DNA of 64,000 nucleotides, taken from the NCBI RefSeq assembly GCF_000242455.2, contig NC_019892.1, positions 372,001 to 436,000 of the forward strand, written 5' to 3'. Of the stretch, positions 19,930-28,364 are shown in pieces. The translations under genes were made by a program, and so were the position numbers. The notes under the pieces were generated by a model. It was not told the origin of the DNA, made no database searches, and saw only the letters and a list, made by a program, of their open reading frames with translations. Within the stretch, counting starts at the first letter, position 1; each line of letters begins with the position of its first letter. Source of the stretch: Singulisphaera acidiphila DSM 18658. GTDB lineage: Bacteria; Planctomycetota; Planctomycetia; Isosphaerales; Isosphaeraceae.

Positions 19930-20769
19930 ATGATGACCGGGACGGGCAGCGAGCTGACCGAAGGGGAGCACGAGCGCTTTTGCAACCTGATCTATCGGGT
20001 CGCCGGGATCCGCATCCCGGGGACCAAGCGGGTGATGGTCGCGACCCGCGTGCGAAAGCGGTTGAAGGCCACCGGGATCAGCTCCTTTTCCGCCTACCTC
20101 AACTTCCTGAACTCCGCTGCCGGGGCCGGCGAGATGCCGATGTTCCTCGACGTGATGACGACCAACGAGACCTACTTCTACCGCGACCCTCATCATTACG
20201 ATTGGTTCGACCAGACGTTTCTCCCCGAGGTCATCCAGCGGGCCAGGCTCCGGAAGCGGCCCCGGAGCCTCAGGGTCTGGTCGGCGGCGAGTAGCACCGG
20301 CGAGGAGCTGTACTCGATCGCCCTGAAGGTCGTCGGACATCGGCCCGAGCTCAACGGCTGGAAGCTCACGCTCCTGGGGACCGACCTCAGCGGCGCGGTC
20401 CTGGAGGCGGCCCGCGCTGGCGTCTATGACGACAGGGCCCTTCACCTTGTCGGTGATGAGGAGCGTCGGGCTTATTTCACCCACGACCCCGTCGCCCGGA
20501 CCTGGACCCTCAGCCGGGAGGTTCAGGCCGCCGCCACGTTCAAGACGCACAACCTGCTCGAGCCGCTGAATGAAGAACCGTTCGACTGTATCTTTATCAA
20601 GAATGTTCTGATCTACTTTGATGCGGAGTCGAAGAAGACGGTCGTGCAACACTTGCTGGCCGCCCTGGCGAAGGGGGGCTACCTTGTGGTCGGTCCCTCA
20701 GAAGGGATCTACACCATGCTCGGCGCGTTGACCAAGCACAAGTCTTGGCTCTACCAGAAGCCGGCCTGA
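19930..20769 (+). CDS. cheR: Chemotaxis methyltransferase CheR
   Basis: CheR methylates receptor glutamates using SAM during adaptation. This copy has 279 residues, the normal length. The N-terminal helical domain ends at TTNETYFYRDPHH, the typical contact region. The SAM-binding domain carries RVWSAASSTGEELYSIAL and LLGTDLSGAVLEAARAG, and ends with FIKNVLIYFDAESKK. Two adjacent ATGs (19930 and 19933) follow GGAGG. It lies 21 bp after the receptor gene and 25 bp before cheA. The usual CNRVLIYF-like motif reads KNVLIYF here. Confidence 0.95.
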   Translation: MMTGTGSELTEGEHERFCNLIYRVAGIRIPGTKRVMVATRVRKRLKATGISSFSAYLNFLNSAAGAGEMPMFLDVMTTNETYFYRDPHHYDWFDQTFLPEVIQRARLRKRPRSLRVWSAASSTGEELYSIALKVVGHRPELNGWKLTLLGTDLSGAVLEAARAGVYDDRALHLVGDEERRAYFTHDPVARTWTLSREVQAAATFKTHNLLEPLNEEPFDCIFIKNVLIYFDAESKKTVVQHLLAALAKGGYLVVGPSEGIYTMLGALTKHKSWLYQKPA

Positions 20770-20794
20770 CCCACAACGATCGGGGTGAGCGTCC

Positions 20795-23119
20795 ATGTCG
20801 GGGTTCGATCTGGCGGACCTGATTCCCTTATACCTCGACGAGACCGACGAGCAGATCGTCGGACTCGGCGACCTGCTGCTTCAGCTCGAACGCTCGCCCG
20901 CCGACGAGAAGGCGCTTCGCGAGGCGTTCCGGCTGGTCCACTGCATCAAGGGCGCATCGAGCGTGATGGGGTTCGTCCAGGTGAAGGGGCTGACCCACCA
21001 CCTGGAGACGTTCTTCGAGCAGCTCCGCGCCGGTGGCCGAGCGCTCGATCGGCCCTCGCTCGACCTCTTCTTCCGCTGCCTCGATGCCCTACGCGACTAC
21101 CATGCCGAGCTCCGCGCCAAAGGCGAGAGCGGCGTTGACTTCTCCGGTCTCACCGCCTTGGTGATCGAACGCCTCGGGCTGCCGGCCGAGGATTCCGGGG
21201 GCGGACCACTCCCCGAGGCGGCTGCTCCTGCTCCTGCTCCCGCTCCGGACGCCCGGCCGGAGCCCTCCCTGGAATCCGAGCAGGTCGTCAGCCTGACACT
21301 CCTCTTCGAGTCGGGCTTGCGCTGGCCCGACATGAAGGCGAAGCTCGTGCTGAACCGCTTGTCGGCGAAGGCGCGGGTGATCTCGACCGACCCGTCCATC
21401 GAGCAGCTCGAAGAAGCGGAGTCGCTCCCTGAGTTCACGATCAAGCTCGCCGCCGAGTGCGGCATCGAGGAGCTGCACGCCCTGGCCGACGTCGACGGCG
21501 TCTCCGAGATCCGGATCGAGACCGGGCCGCGACCCGACCCGGCCGGGCCGATGAATTTCACCCCCGAGCCTGCCCCTGCCCTTGCTCCTGCCCCGGAACC
21601 GACCGACCCCACGCCGGTCGAGCCTGCCCCTGCCCTGGCGACGACCTTGGCATCGCCCCTGCCCCCGAAGGGTGAGCCGCAGGCCGAGGTTGTGACGGGG
21701 GAGAAGCGTCCGAAGGTGACGGAGACGGTCCGGGTCGATGTCGACCGGCTCGACCAGCTCATGAATCTGGCCGGCGAGCTGGTGATCAGTAAGGCCCGGT
21801 TCATCGAGATCTCCCGGGGCCTGGAGGAGCTTTTCCGGGGCTCCAATGCGCAGTTGCTCGCCTCCGACACTTCGGACCGACTTGACAGCATCGCCCGAGG
21901 GCTGGAGGGCTTCCAGGCGTACGGTGACGGCTCGACCGAGCGTTGGGCGTCGCAGTTCCGCCGGCTCCGCGAGAACTTTCGGGACATCCAGGACGAGCTC
22001 GACATCATCCGCCAGGGGCGCGAGCGGCTCAACGCGATGGCCGAGGCCATCCACCACCTGGCCCGTGTCTCCGACGGCATCCAACGCGGTGTGCTGGAAA
22101 CCCGGATGGTCCCGATCGGCCCTCTCTTCGACCGCTTCCACCGGGTGATCCGCGACCTGCGGCTGTCGTCGGACAAGGAGGTGGTGCTGAAGATCGAAGG
22201 CGAGATGACCGAGCTCGACAAGCGGATGGTCGACGAGCTGGCCGACCCCCTGATCCACATGGTCCGCAACTCGGTCGACCACGGCCTCGAACCCCCCGAC
22301 CAGCGGGAGCGGGTGGGTAAGCCCAGGGCCGGGACTGTTTCACTCGCCGCCTCCCACCGGGGCAACAGCATCGTCATTACCGTGAGCGACGACGGCCGTG
22401 GGATCGACGGCGAGCGCGTCCGCCGCAAGGCGGTGTCCAACGGCCTGCTCGACGAGGACGAGTCGCGGCGGCTCAACGATCACCAGCTCATCCAGTTCAT
22501 CTGGCATCCCGGCCTGAGCACGGCCGAGACGGTCACCGACATCTCCGGCCGAGGGGTCGGCATGGACATCGTGAAGAGCCGGATCGAGAACTTGAACGGC
22601 ACCGTCGACGTCCGCTCCGAACCCGGTCAGGGGACCACCTTCTCCATCCGGCTCCCGCTGACCCTGGCGATTCTCCCCGTCCTCCTGACCCGGATCAACG
22701 GGGAGACCTTCGCCATTCCGCTCGACCATCTCGACGAGATCGTCGAGGTCGGTTCCGACGAGGTCTACCGGATTCACGGCAAGCCAGCGATCGGGCTCCG
22801 GGGCCGGGTCATCTCGCTTCTGACGCTCGATGACGCCTTTCGCCCCGGCGAGGCCCCGCCCGCCTGCGAAGGCGCGGAGAAGGCGGCGAAGAAGCTCACA
22901 GTCGCCGTGATCTCGAACGGGGAGGCGACGGCCGGGCTTGTCGTCGACGACCTGATCGGGATGCAGGAGGCGGTGTTGAAGTCTCTGGAAAAGAACTTCC
23001 AGCCCATTCCGGGGCTCTCGGGCGCGAGTATCCTCGGAAACGGGCGGGTCTCGCTTATCCTTGACATCGACGCCATGATCGAGATGGCCACGTCCGGCAC
23101 GGCCCAGCCTGTCGGCTGA
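20795..23119 (+). CDS. cheA: Chemotaxis histidine kinase CheA
   Basis: CheA autophosphorylates and passes phosphate to CheY and CheB. The protein is 774 residues. The Hpt domain (1 to about 110) has the phosphoaccepting His49 in LVHCIKGASSVMGF. An Ala/Pro linker and a P2-like domain (about 160-250) follow, then a second Ala/Pro linker. The dimerisation domain comes next, starting near VDVDRLDQLMNLAGELVISK. The ATPase domain has HMVRNSVDHGLE (N box), SDDGRGID and GRGVGMDIVKSR. The C-terminal CheW-like domain starts near RINGETFAIPLDHLDEIVEV and ends at GRVSLILDIDAMIEM. All key residues are present. Confidence 0.96.
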   Translation: MSGFDLADLIPLYLDETDEQIVGLGDLLLQLERSPADEKALREAFRLVHCIKGASSVMGFVQVKGLTHHLETFFEQLRAGGRALDRPSLDLFFRCLDALRDYHAELRAKGESGVDFSGLTALVIERLGLPAEDSGGGPLPEAAAPAPAPAPDARPEPSLESEQVVSLTLLFESGLRWPDMKAKLVLNRLSAKARVISTDPSIEQLEEAESLPEFTIKLAAECGIEELHALADVDGVSEIRIETGPRPDPAGPMNFTPEPAPALAPAPEPTDPTPVEPAPALATTLASPLPPKGEPQAEVVTGEKRPKVTETVRVDVDRLDQLMNLAGELVISKARFIEISRGLEELFRGSNAQLLASDTSDRLDSIARGLEGFQAYGDGSTERWASQFRRLRENFRDIQDELDIIRQGRERLNAMAEAIHHLARVSDGIQRGVLETRMVPIGPLFDRFHRVIRDLRLSSDKEVVLKIEGEMTELDKRMVDELADPLIHMVRNSVDHGLEPPDQRERVGKPRAGTVSLAASHRGNSIVITVSDDGRGIDGERVRRKAVSNGLLDEDESRRLNDHQLIQFIWHPGLSTAETVTDISGRGVGMDIVKSRIENLNGTVDVRSEPGQGTTFSIRLPLTLAILPVLLTRINGETFAIPLDHLDEIVEVGSDEVYRIHGKPAIGLRGRVISLLTLDDAFRPGEAPPACEGAEKAAKKLTVAVISNGEATAGLVVDDLIGMQEAVLKSLEKNFQPIPGLSGASILGNGRVSLILDIDAMIEMATSGTAQPVG

Positions 23120-23177
23120 GCCTCAGACCCAGCCCCGATCCTGATCCCGATCGCAAAAAAAAAGGAGGCCGACGCCT

Positions 23178-23810
23178 GTGAGCCCATCGCTGACGGAACT
23201 TCAGAAGCGGCTGCTCACTTTGGTCTTCGAGCGGGGCGCGGGCGACGCCTCCCGCGCCCTCTCGCGATGGCTCGGTCGGGACGTCCGGCTGGACGTGAAC
23301 GAGGTCGAACTAGCCGACGCGGCCAGCCTCCTGGGGCCGGCCGACGCGCTGGTCGCCTCGTGCTCGATGGACTTGACCGGCCGCCTGACCGGCCAGCTCC
23401 TGTTGGTCTTCGAGGACCAGGCGGGTATGGCCCTGGCCGACCTATTGTTGCGTCGGCCCCTGGGGACGTCGACGTCCTGGGACGAACTCGAGCGGTCGGC
23501 GGCGTGCGAGACGGCCAACATCGTGGGATGCGCGTACCTCAACTCGCTGGCGGCCCACCTCCCGCTCGTCGGTCCCACTGGGCCTGAAACGCCTCTGCTC
23601 CCTTCGCCTCCCACGTTCCGCCATGAATTCGCGGCGAGCCTGATCGAGTTCGCCTTGATGGACCAGGCCATGGAGGCCGACAGGCTGCTCCTGGTCAAGA
23701 GCCGGTTCACCGCCGACGGGGCCGCGCTCCACTGGTCGTTACTCTTCGTGCCGAGTGGCGAGTCGTTGCGCACCCTGTCGTCGTCCTTGGCCGACCCCGC
23801 ACGCCGGTAA
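23178..23810 (+). CDS. cheC: CheC-family chemotaxis phosphatase
   Basis: The protein is 210 residues from a GTG at 23178, with a strong AAAGGAGG upstream that fixes the start. The central part resembles CheC: a segment LTGQLLLVFEDQAGMALADL followed by a helix with ELERSAACETANIVGCAYLN, where the E...N pair matches the CheC/CheX active-site pattern. A second E..N site was not clearly seen, so it may have one active site. CheC removes phosphate from CheY-P and works with CheD. cheD follows directly, which supports the assignment. Confidence 0.82.
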   Translation: MSPSLTELQKRLLTLVFERGAGDASRALSRWLGRDVRLDVNEVELADAASLLGPADALVASCSMDLTGRLTGQLLLVFEDQAGMALADLLLRRPLGTSTSWDELERSAACETANIVGCAYLNSLAAHLPLVGPTGPETPLLPSPPTFRHEFAASLIEFALMDQAMEADRLLLVKSRFTADGAALHWSLLFVPSGESLRTLSSSLADPARR

Positions 23811-23833
23811 AGGTCCAAGAGGAGACCCTTGTT

Positions 23834-24340
23834 TTGCCGCTACCGCTGTCGCCAGAGCCCTCAACTTCCGTGGAGATCGTGTCGGTGCCGATCGGCCGGT
23901 GGGCGGTTGCGGCCGCGCCGGCGCAGATCAGGACGCTGCTTGGCTCGTGCGCGGGGGTGATCCTTTACGATCGGTTGGCCCGGATCGGCGGCGTGGCGCA
24001 CGTCGTGCTGCCCGACTCGCGGGGGGCGGTCGACCACCCCGGTAAGTTCGCCGACACCGCGATACCGGCCCTGATTACCGACCTCGAACGCAAGCTCGGT
24101 CGGACTTCCAGAGGACGCCTCACGGCCAAGGTCGCGGGAGGGGCGAGCATGTTCCAGACCGGCGCGTCGACTAACATCGGTCGGATGAATAACGATGCGG
24201 TCGAGCTGATCCTGGCCGGCTTGGGCATCCCCGTCGTCGCGCGCGACGTCGGCGGGGACACCGGGCGTCGCTTGACGTTCGACACGCTCTCCGGCATTGT
24301 CTCTATCAAGATTCCCGGCGGTGCCGACTACCAGATCTAA
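23834..24340 (+). CDS. cheD: Chemoreceptor glutamine deamidase CheD
   Basis: CheD deamidates receptor glutamines and is controlled by CheC. The protein is 168 residues from a TTG at 23834. The ribosome binding site is AGGAG about 11 bp upstream, and no ATG lies in the needed place. The catalytic Cys39 is in TLLGSCAGVILYD and His56 in GGVAHVVLPDS. Other typical features are KVAGGASMF, NIGRMN and DVGGDTGRR. It follows cheC by 23 bp. The stop codon lies in an 18-bp tandem duplication. Confidence 0.94.
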   Translation: MPLPLSPEPSTSVEIVSVPIGRWAVAAAPAQIRTLLGSCAGVILYDRLARIGGVAHVVLPDSRGAVDHPGKFADTAIPALITDLERKLGRTSRGRLTAKVAGGASMFQTGASTNIGRMNNDAVELILAGLGIPVVARDVGGDTGRRLTFDTLSGIVSIKIPGGADYQI

Positions 24341-24371
24341 TCGAATCAGAGTCTCTAATCGAATCAGAGTC
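24336..24371 (+). repeat. Perfect 18-bp tandem duplication at the cheD stop codon
   Basis: The unit TCTAATCGAATCAGAGTC occurs twice head to tail at 24336-24353 and 24354-24371. The first copy carries the TAA stop of cheD in frame. The second extends the spacer to cheY, making it 54 bp, the longest spacer after cheC. It is probably a slippage duplication. Confidence 0.9.
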
Positions 24372-24394
24372 GATCTTAGCTTTGCGGAGGGGCG

Positions 24395-24835
24395 ATGAAA
24401 CGCTTGCTGGTTGTCGACGACGCCCTCCTGATGCGTAAGATGATCTGCGACGTCGCCGTTGAGGCCGGCTGGGAGGTCGCGGGTGAGGCGCGAGACGGCA
24501 CTGAAGCCGTCGAGCTGTACGCGAGGCTCCGCCCCGACCTTGTCACGATGGACGTCGTGATGCCGAAGATGGGGGGCCTGGAGGCGCTCCGGCAGATCCG
24601 CGCCGCCGACCCGGGGGCTCAGGTCGTGATGGTCACCGCCTTGGACCAGAAGCAGACCCTCATGGAATCGATCCGCGACGGCGCGATCGACTTCATCGTC
24701 AAGCCGTTCGATCGCGACCGGGTCACCAGTCTTCTGAACAAGGTCAAGCCGCGAGACGCGGTGGCGGTGACCGACCCCCTGCTCCGGATCGACCCGCTTT
24801 CCCCAGGTATCGAGGCCGACAGTGGATCCCTCTGA
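24395..24835 (+). CDS. cheY: Chemotaxis response regulator CheY
   Basis: This single receiver domain (146 residues with a 25-residue polar tail) diffuses to the motor or other target when phosphorylated. The acidic pair is Asp8-Asp9, the phosphoacceptor Asp53 lies in LVTMDVVMPKMGG, the switch Thr is in VVMVTALD, and the conserved Lys is in FIVKPFDRDR. A purine-rich GGAGGGGCG precedes the ATG. Its 3' end overlaps cheB by 14 bp, so translation of the two is likely coupled. Confidence 0.94.
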   Translation: MKRLLVVDDALLMRKMICDVAVEAGWEVAGEARDGTEAVELYARLRPDLVTMDVVMPKMGGLEALRQIRAADPGAQVVMVTALDQKQTLMESIRDGAIDFIVKPFDRDRVTSLLNKVKPRDAVAVTDPLLRIDPLSPGIEADSGSL

Positions 24836-25922
24836 GCCGCGCCCGGTCCGGGTCCTGATCGTCGACGACTCCGCCTTGATGCGGAAGCTCCTCGGCGACT
24901 TGCTCCGGTCGTCCCCCGCGATCGAGGTCGTCGGCTCCGCCCGCGACGGCATGGAGGCCCTGGCTCTGGCCGAACGGCTCAGGCCCGACGTGGTGACCCT
25001 CGACGTCGAGATGCCTGGCCTGTCGGGCCTGGACGTGCTCCCCACGCTCCTGAAGACGCACCCGGTCCCGGTCGTGATGGTCAGCGCCTTGACGCAGGAG
25101 GGGGCCGAAGTGACCCTGGCCGCGCTCGAGCTGGGGGCCGTCGACTTCCTCCCCAAGCCCGATCGGCACCAAGTGGCCGGCCTGAAGGAGTCGCGCGACC
25201 TGCTCATCGCGAAGGTCCTCTCCGCCGCGCGGAGCCGCGTCCGCCCTCCCCGAGAGCGCGACCGCGAGGTGCCGGCCCGCCGGGTGTCCCCCTCGGCCGT
25301 GCGCGACCCCGCCGTTCCACCCGCCGCCTCGGCCGGCGAGGGGCCGGTCACGCCCTGCCTCTTGATCGGGATCTCGACCGGAGGTCCCCAGGCGCTTGCC
25401 CAGGTCCTTCCCCTGTTGACACCCCCGATCCCGCCCGTCTTGATCGTGCAGCACATGCCGGCCAAGTTCACGTACGTCTTCGCCGAGCGGCTCTCCCGGC
25501 AGTGTTCCGTGCCCGTGAAAGAGGCCGAGCAGGGCGATCGAGTCCTCCCCAACGCAATCCTGATCGCCCCTGGGGGCCGTCACATGACCCTGACCGGCTC
25601 TCCCTCCGGCGTCCGCGTCACCCTCTCCGACGGGCCGCTCGTCAGTGGGCACAAGCCCTCCGTCGACATGCTCTTCCAGTCGGGCGCGCGGGTCTACCGG
25701 TCGGCGGCCATCGGGATCATCATGACCGGCATGGGCCGCGACGGCGTCGAGGGCTGCAAAAAGATCCTCGACGCCGGCGGCCAAACCTTCGGCCAGGACG
25801 AGCAAACCTCTGTCGTTTACGGCATGAACAAGGCTGCATTCCAGGAACGAGCCGTCCAGTCCCAGTTTGCCCTCCTCGACCTCCCCGCCCTCATCCAACG
25901 GCTTGCCCGGAGCGGATCTTAG
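24822..25922 (+). CDS. cheB: Chemotaxis methylesterase/response regulator CheB
   Basis: CheB removes methyl groups from receptors. The protein is 366 residues from a GTG at 24822 inside the end of cheY. A receiver domain (about 8-130) has VLIVDDSALMRK and the acceptor Asp in VVTLDVEMPGLSGLD. A basic Arg/Pro linker follows. The esterase domain (about 175-360) has the catalytic Ser in IGISTGGPQAL, the His in IVQHMPAKFT and the Asp in MTGMGRDGVEG. It is the last gene of the operon. No clear terminator follows; the duplicated XRE block starts 18 bp downstream. Confidence 0.96.
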   Translation: MDPSEPRPVRVLIVDDSALMRKLLGDLLRSSPAIEVVGSARDGMEALALAERLRPDVVTLDVEMPGLSGLDVLPTLLKTHPVPVVMVSALTQEGAEVTLAALELGAVDFLPKPDRHQVAGLKESRDLLIAKVLSAARSRVRPPRERDREVPARRVSPSAVRDPAVPPAASAGEGPVTPCLLIGISTGGPQALAQVLPLLTPPIPPVLIVQHMPAKFTYVFAERLSRQCSVPVKEAEQGDRVLPNAILIAPGGRHMTLTGSPSGVRVTLSDGPLVSGHKPSVDMLFQSGARVYRSAAIGIIMTGMGRDGVEGCKKILDAGGQTFGQDEQTSVVYGMNKAAFQERAVQSQFALLDLPALIQRLARSGS

Positions 25923-25940
25923 GTTATTTAATTCGAGAAA

Positions 25941-26433
25941 AGCTTGACCCTGTTGTGATCGAGTGGTGTCCCGACCGTGGATTCGGTGTCACGACCCCTG
26001 GCGAATCCGACTACGGATTCGGGGTCGACGAGATTTAGGCGAGCGCAAAGGCAACTTTGGAACGGGCGGTAGCCTTGATCGAATCCGGCAGATCCTCGAC
26101 GCCGCCCCTGGCTGAGTTGCGGCAACGTCAAGGACTGTCGCAGACCGAACTGGCTGAGCGGGCGGGAGTCCGGCAAGCGAACATCTCACGGATCGAGAAC
26201 CGCAATGACGTTCTCGTCAGTACGCTGGACAAGCTGGCAAGCGCGATGGGGGGCGAACTGTCAATTCGGGTTCGATTCCCGGACGGGACGGAGCAAGAGC
26301 TCACGTTTGATTGACTGCCCAAACGAGAGGCCGCAAATACAAAGGATCGCCTCAATCGACCGCCCGAGGGACTCGAGGGGGGCAACTCCCTAAAGAGGAA
26401 ATTTAACCACGAATAATACGAATGACACAAATT
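25941..26433 (+). repeat. Duplicated XRE-containing block, copy 1
   Basis: This block is nearly identical to 30501 to about 31028, some 4.5 kb away. It begins at AGCTTGACCCTGTTGT, includes a short reading frame ending in a TAG, an XRE-type gene and the AACCACGAAT repeat. Its right end is interrupted by the ISH3-like element; the continuation is at 27905 to about 27942. A few indels and substitutions separate the copies, so the duplication is not brand new. Confidence 0.85.
26057..26314 (+). CDS. XRE-type helix-turn-helix protein (antitoxin-like)
   Basis: The protein is 85 residues from a TTG at 26057. The helix-turn-helix is clear: ELRQRQGLSQTELAERAGVR followed by QANISRIENRNDVLVSTLDK. The C-terminal part, GGELSIRVRFPDGTEQ, is typical of antitoxin-like XRE proteins. 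The same frame is open upstream to a TAG at 26036-26038 and, beyond it, reads DRGFGVTTPGESDYGFGVDE. The gene may therefore once have been longer, with an amber mutation in an N-terminal segment. Both copies of the block keep the TAG. No toxin partner is visible. It may be a surviving downstream piece only. Confidence 0.6.
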   Translation: MERAVALIESGRSSTPPLAELRQRQGLSQTELAERAGVRQANISRIENRNDVLVSTLDKLASAMGGELSIRVRFPDGTEQELTFD

Positions 26434-26536
26434 CAGTAGTTCGGTAGTTGGGAGTCGAAGGAGTGTCAGGGCGTGACAGACTCAAGCTCCTCCATGAAAA
26501 TGACTTGTGCTCAACCCGTCACTCACGGAGGGTACG

Positions 26537-27874
26537 ATGCGCAAGTCCACCAGCACCCTGACACCCGCCCAAGTCTACCGCTATGCCGTTCAAGCATTCC
26601 AGCCCCACCTGAAGCTTTCCCATGCCAAGGGGGTCGTCGCCGAGACCATCCTGACCGTCCTCTTCGCCGCCGCAGCACGGATCAGTTCGCTGTCCGACAC
26701 CTGCCAGCGACTTCGCGGAGTCCCCGACGAGCATGTCGTCGCCGAGGCGCTCTACTCCACATTGCCCGAATACAACCGGCTTCGACGGCGCGTCCAGGCC
26801 GCGCTGTTGGGCCATCTTCCCAAGACCCTGCGACGACGGCCCCAAGTCATCGCCATCGACCTGACCTTGCTCCCCTACTATGGTGCCGATCGCAAGACCA
26901 ACCCCTCGGTCATGCGGAGCCAGGCCAAGAGAGGCACGTGCTCGTTCTACGGTTACGCCACCGCCTACGTGATCCGCAAGGGTTGGCGTTACACCGTGGC
27001 GTTGATGGCCGCAACCCGAGAGACGACGATGGCGGAGGTGGTTCGCGAATTGCTCCGCCAGGTCCGCGCCGCCGGGATCTCGGTCCGTTTCACGGTCCTG
27101 GATCGCGGGTTCTCCAGTGTCGAGGTGATCCGTTATCTCCAGCAGGCGCGGACGCCGTTCTTGATGCCCGTGGTCGGTCGCGGCCGTTCGGTGAAACACC
27201 CGCTGGGTCCCAGCGGCTCGAACGTCTTCAAACAGTGCAAGGTGAGCGGCTGGAGCGAGTATACGCTGACGAATGCGAAGAAGCAGAAGGCCACGGTGCA
27301 GATCTGCATCAAGTGCCGGAATCGGCGTGGAGAGCGTGGCAAGCACGGTCGGGAGGCATGGGTCTACGCCTACTGGGGGATCGGCCCCAAGCGGTTCGAC
27401 TGGGTGAAACAGACGTACCGAACCCGGGTAACCGTTCACAGGGTGAACTTCCTTGTTTTCAAGGCGCTTTCGACGACTAACTACTATATAACCCTCCGAA
27501 ATCGCCCCAAAATCGGAGTGTAGCTTTCAGAAAAACCCTTGTTTTTTAGCGTTTCGCCCCGTGAACGGTTACGAACCCGGTTCGGGATCGAGACGAGCTA
27601 CCGTCAGATGAATCAATGCCGGATCCGGACGACCTCGAAGCGATTCGAGGTTCGGTTCTTGTACGTGGCGATCGGGTTCTTGCTGCGAAACCTTTGGGTT
27701 TGGCTGCATCATGCGGTGCTCTCGAAACCACGTCGCGGCGGCGGAGAACTTCATCTGGAGCGGCTGCGATTGAGGACGATGTTGCTGTGGCTCTTCGAGG
27801 TAGCCATTGAGATGTATGGCCTTGTGAACACAGCGACGACTGAAAGGCGTCTGCCAAATAACGTTACGTTGTAG
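26537..27874 (+). pseudogene. ISH3-like transposase gene disrupted by a MITE
   Basis: The start ATG at 26537 has GGAGG 5 bp upstream. The first part runs to about 27427 and includes the Asp in VIAIDLTLLPYYGAD, SQAKRGTCSFYGYATAYV and the second Asp in VRFTVLDRGFSSVEVIRYL. The MITE then adds foreign codons and a stop. The gene resumes at 27573, reading RFGIETSYRQMNQCRIRTTS, which holds the catalytic Glu, to a stop at 27874. Cutting out the MITE and one 8-bp repeat restores the continuous frame VKQTYRTRFGIETSYRQ. The interrupted protein lacks the Glu and must be inactive. Confidence 0.88.
27428..27572 (+). mobile_element. 145-bp IS66-type MITE nested in the transposase
   Basis: The ends are inverted repeats, GTAACCGTTCACAGGG on the left and GTAACCGTTCACGGGG read from the right (15 of 16 match). 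The flanks are GAACCCGG at 27420-27427 and 27573-27580. A GTAA terminus with an 8-bp duplication is the known signature of IS66 elements. The 145-bp interior has no gene, so it should be moved in trans by an IS66-type transposase elsewhere in the genome. Confidence 0.85.
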
Positions 27875-27999
27875 TTCGCCGAAGACCTTCAATCCGAACT
27901 ACTGAAATTGAGGAAAAGCGAAATTTGAAATTAATGATTATGGATTTCTGTGTTTGTTTATTTTAATATTTGTTATAATTTTTGTTGCGTCTATTGAGC

Positions 28000-28128
28000 G
28001 TGGTGGATGAGGAAGTGATGCTGCGTGCAATTGCTCGGTATCAACCGTTCGGTGCTCCGGATTGGCAAGTGGCGACGGCCAAGTCGGCAGGGGCTTGGGA
28101 TTGCCCCTGCCTCCTTTTTTTTCAATGA
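28000..28128 (+). pseudogene. C-terminal fragment resembling a REP-associated (RAYT) transposase
   Basis: A 42-codon frame from GTG at 28000 reads MLRAIARYQPFGAPDWQVAT then AKSAG before running into low-complexity sequence. The pattern of a basic helix, then PFG/PYG, D-W, and a small helix is how RAYT (Y1 transposase) proteins end before RPRGRPR. The rest of the protein is missing. The frame's stop lies in the left arm of the inverted repeat that follows, as expected for a RAYT gene beside its repeats. Assignment is tentative. Confidence 0.45.
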
Positions 28129-28283
28129 TCCGACAACGGGCTAAAAACCAGCCGAAAACCGAAGTGCCTCCAGAGGCTTGTACTCAAGTCGTTTTCTTGA
28201 GGTGGTCGCCCCAAATGCCTGCATGCAAGCCTCGGACGCAACCTCAAGATTCACCTGCTTTTTAGCCCGTTGCCGGATCGTTG
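28124..28283. repeat. 160-bp element with about 24-bp imperfect terminal inverted repeats
   Basis: The left arm ATGATCCGACAACGGGCTAA (from 28125) pairs with the right arm, whose complement reads ACGATCCGGCAACGGGCTAA (up to about 28282). There are two mismatches in about 24 bp, and T-rich runs lie outside the arms. The interior has no gene. It could be a REP-like or MITE-type element linked to the RAYT-like remnant. It also lies 80 bp from the end of the minus-strand secreted-protein gene, where it could act as a transcription stop. Confidence 0.7.
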
Positions 28284-28364
28284 TTTTTTTTCCGGTCGCC
28301 CCTCGATCGCGAGGGGTGAGCCAGGCTCTACGGGGTCCACATTCCAAGGAGTGAGCGTATCGGG

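Larger units (their letters stand above)
26434..27904 (+). mobile_element. ISH3-like insertion sequence, 1471 bp including a nested MITE
   Basis: Both ends begin CAGTAGTTCGG reading inwards (26434 and 27904). The flanks are AAATT at 26429-26433 and 27905-27909, a perfect 5-bp target duplication. A single transposase gene fills the element, split by a 145-bp MITE. The family is judged from the transposase sequence and the 5-bp duplication. The insertion lies inside the AT-rich end of the duplicated XRE block. Confidence 0.85.

Noticed and set aside
21089..22476. Long minus-strand frames (397 and 459 codons) across cheA
   Set aside because: They are antisense shadows in high-GC DNA. The plus-strand frame carries all CheA motifs.
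23861..25552. Minus-strand frame of 563 codons across cheD, cheY and cheB
   Set aside because: It is Arg/Ser-rich antisense sequence. Three well-defined plus-strand genes lie over it.
26270..26285. TTCGATTC-like sequence resembling a tRNA T-arm
   Set aside because: It lies inside the XRE gene, and no acceptor or anticodon stem can be built around it.
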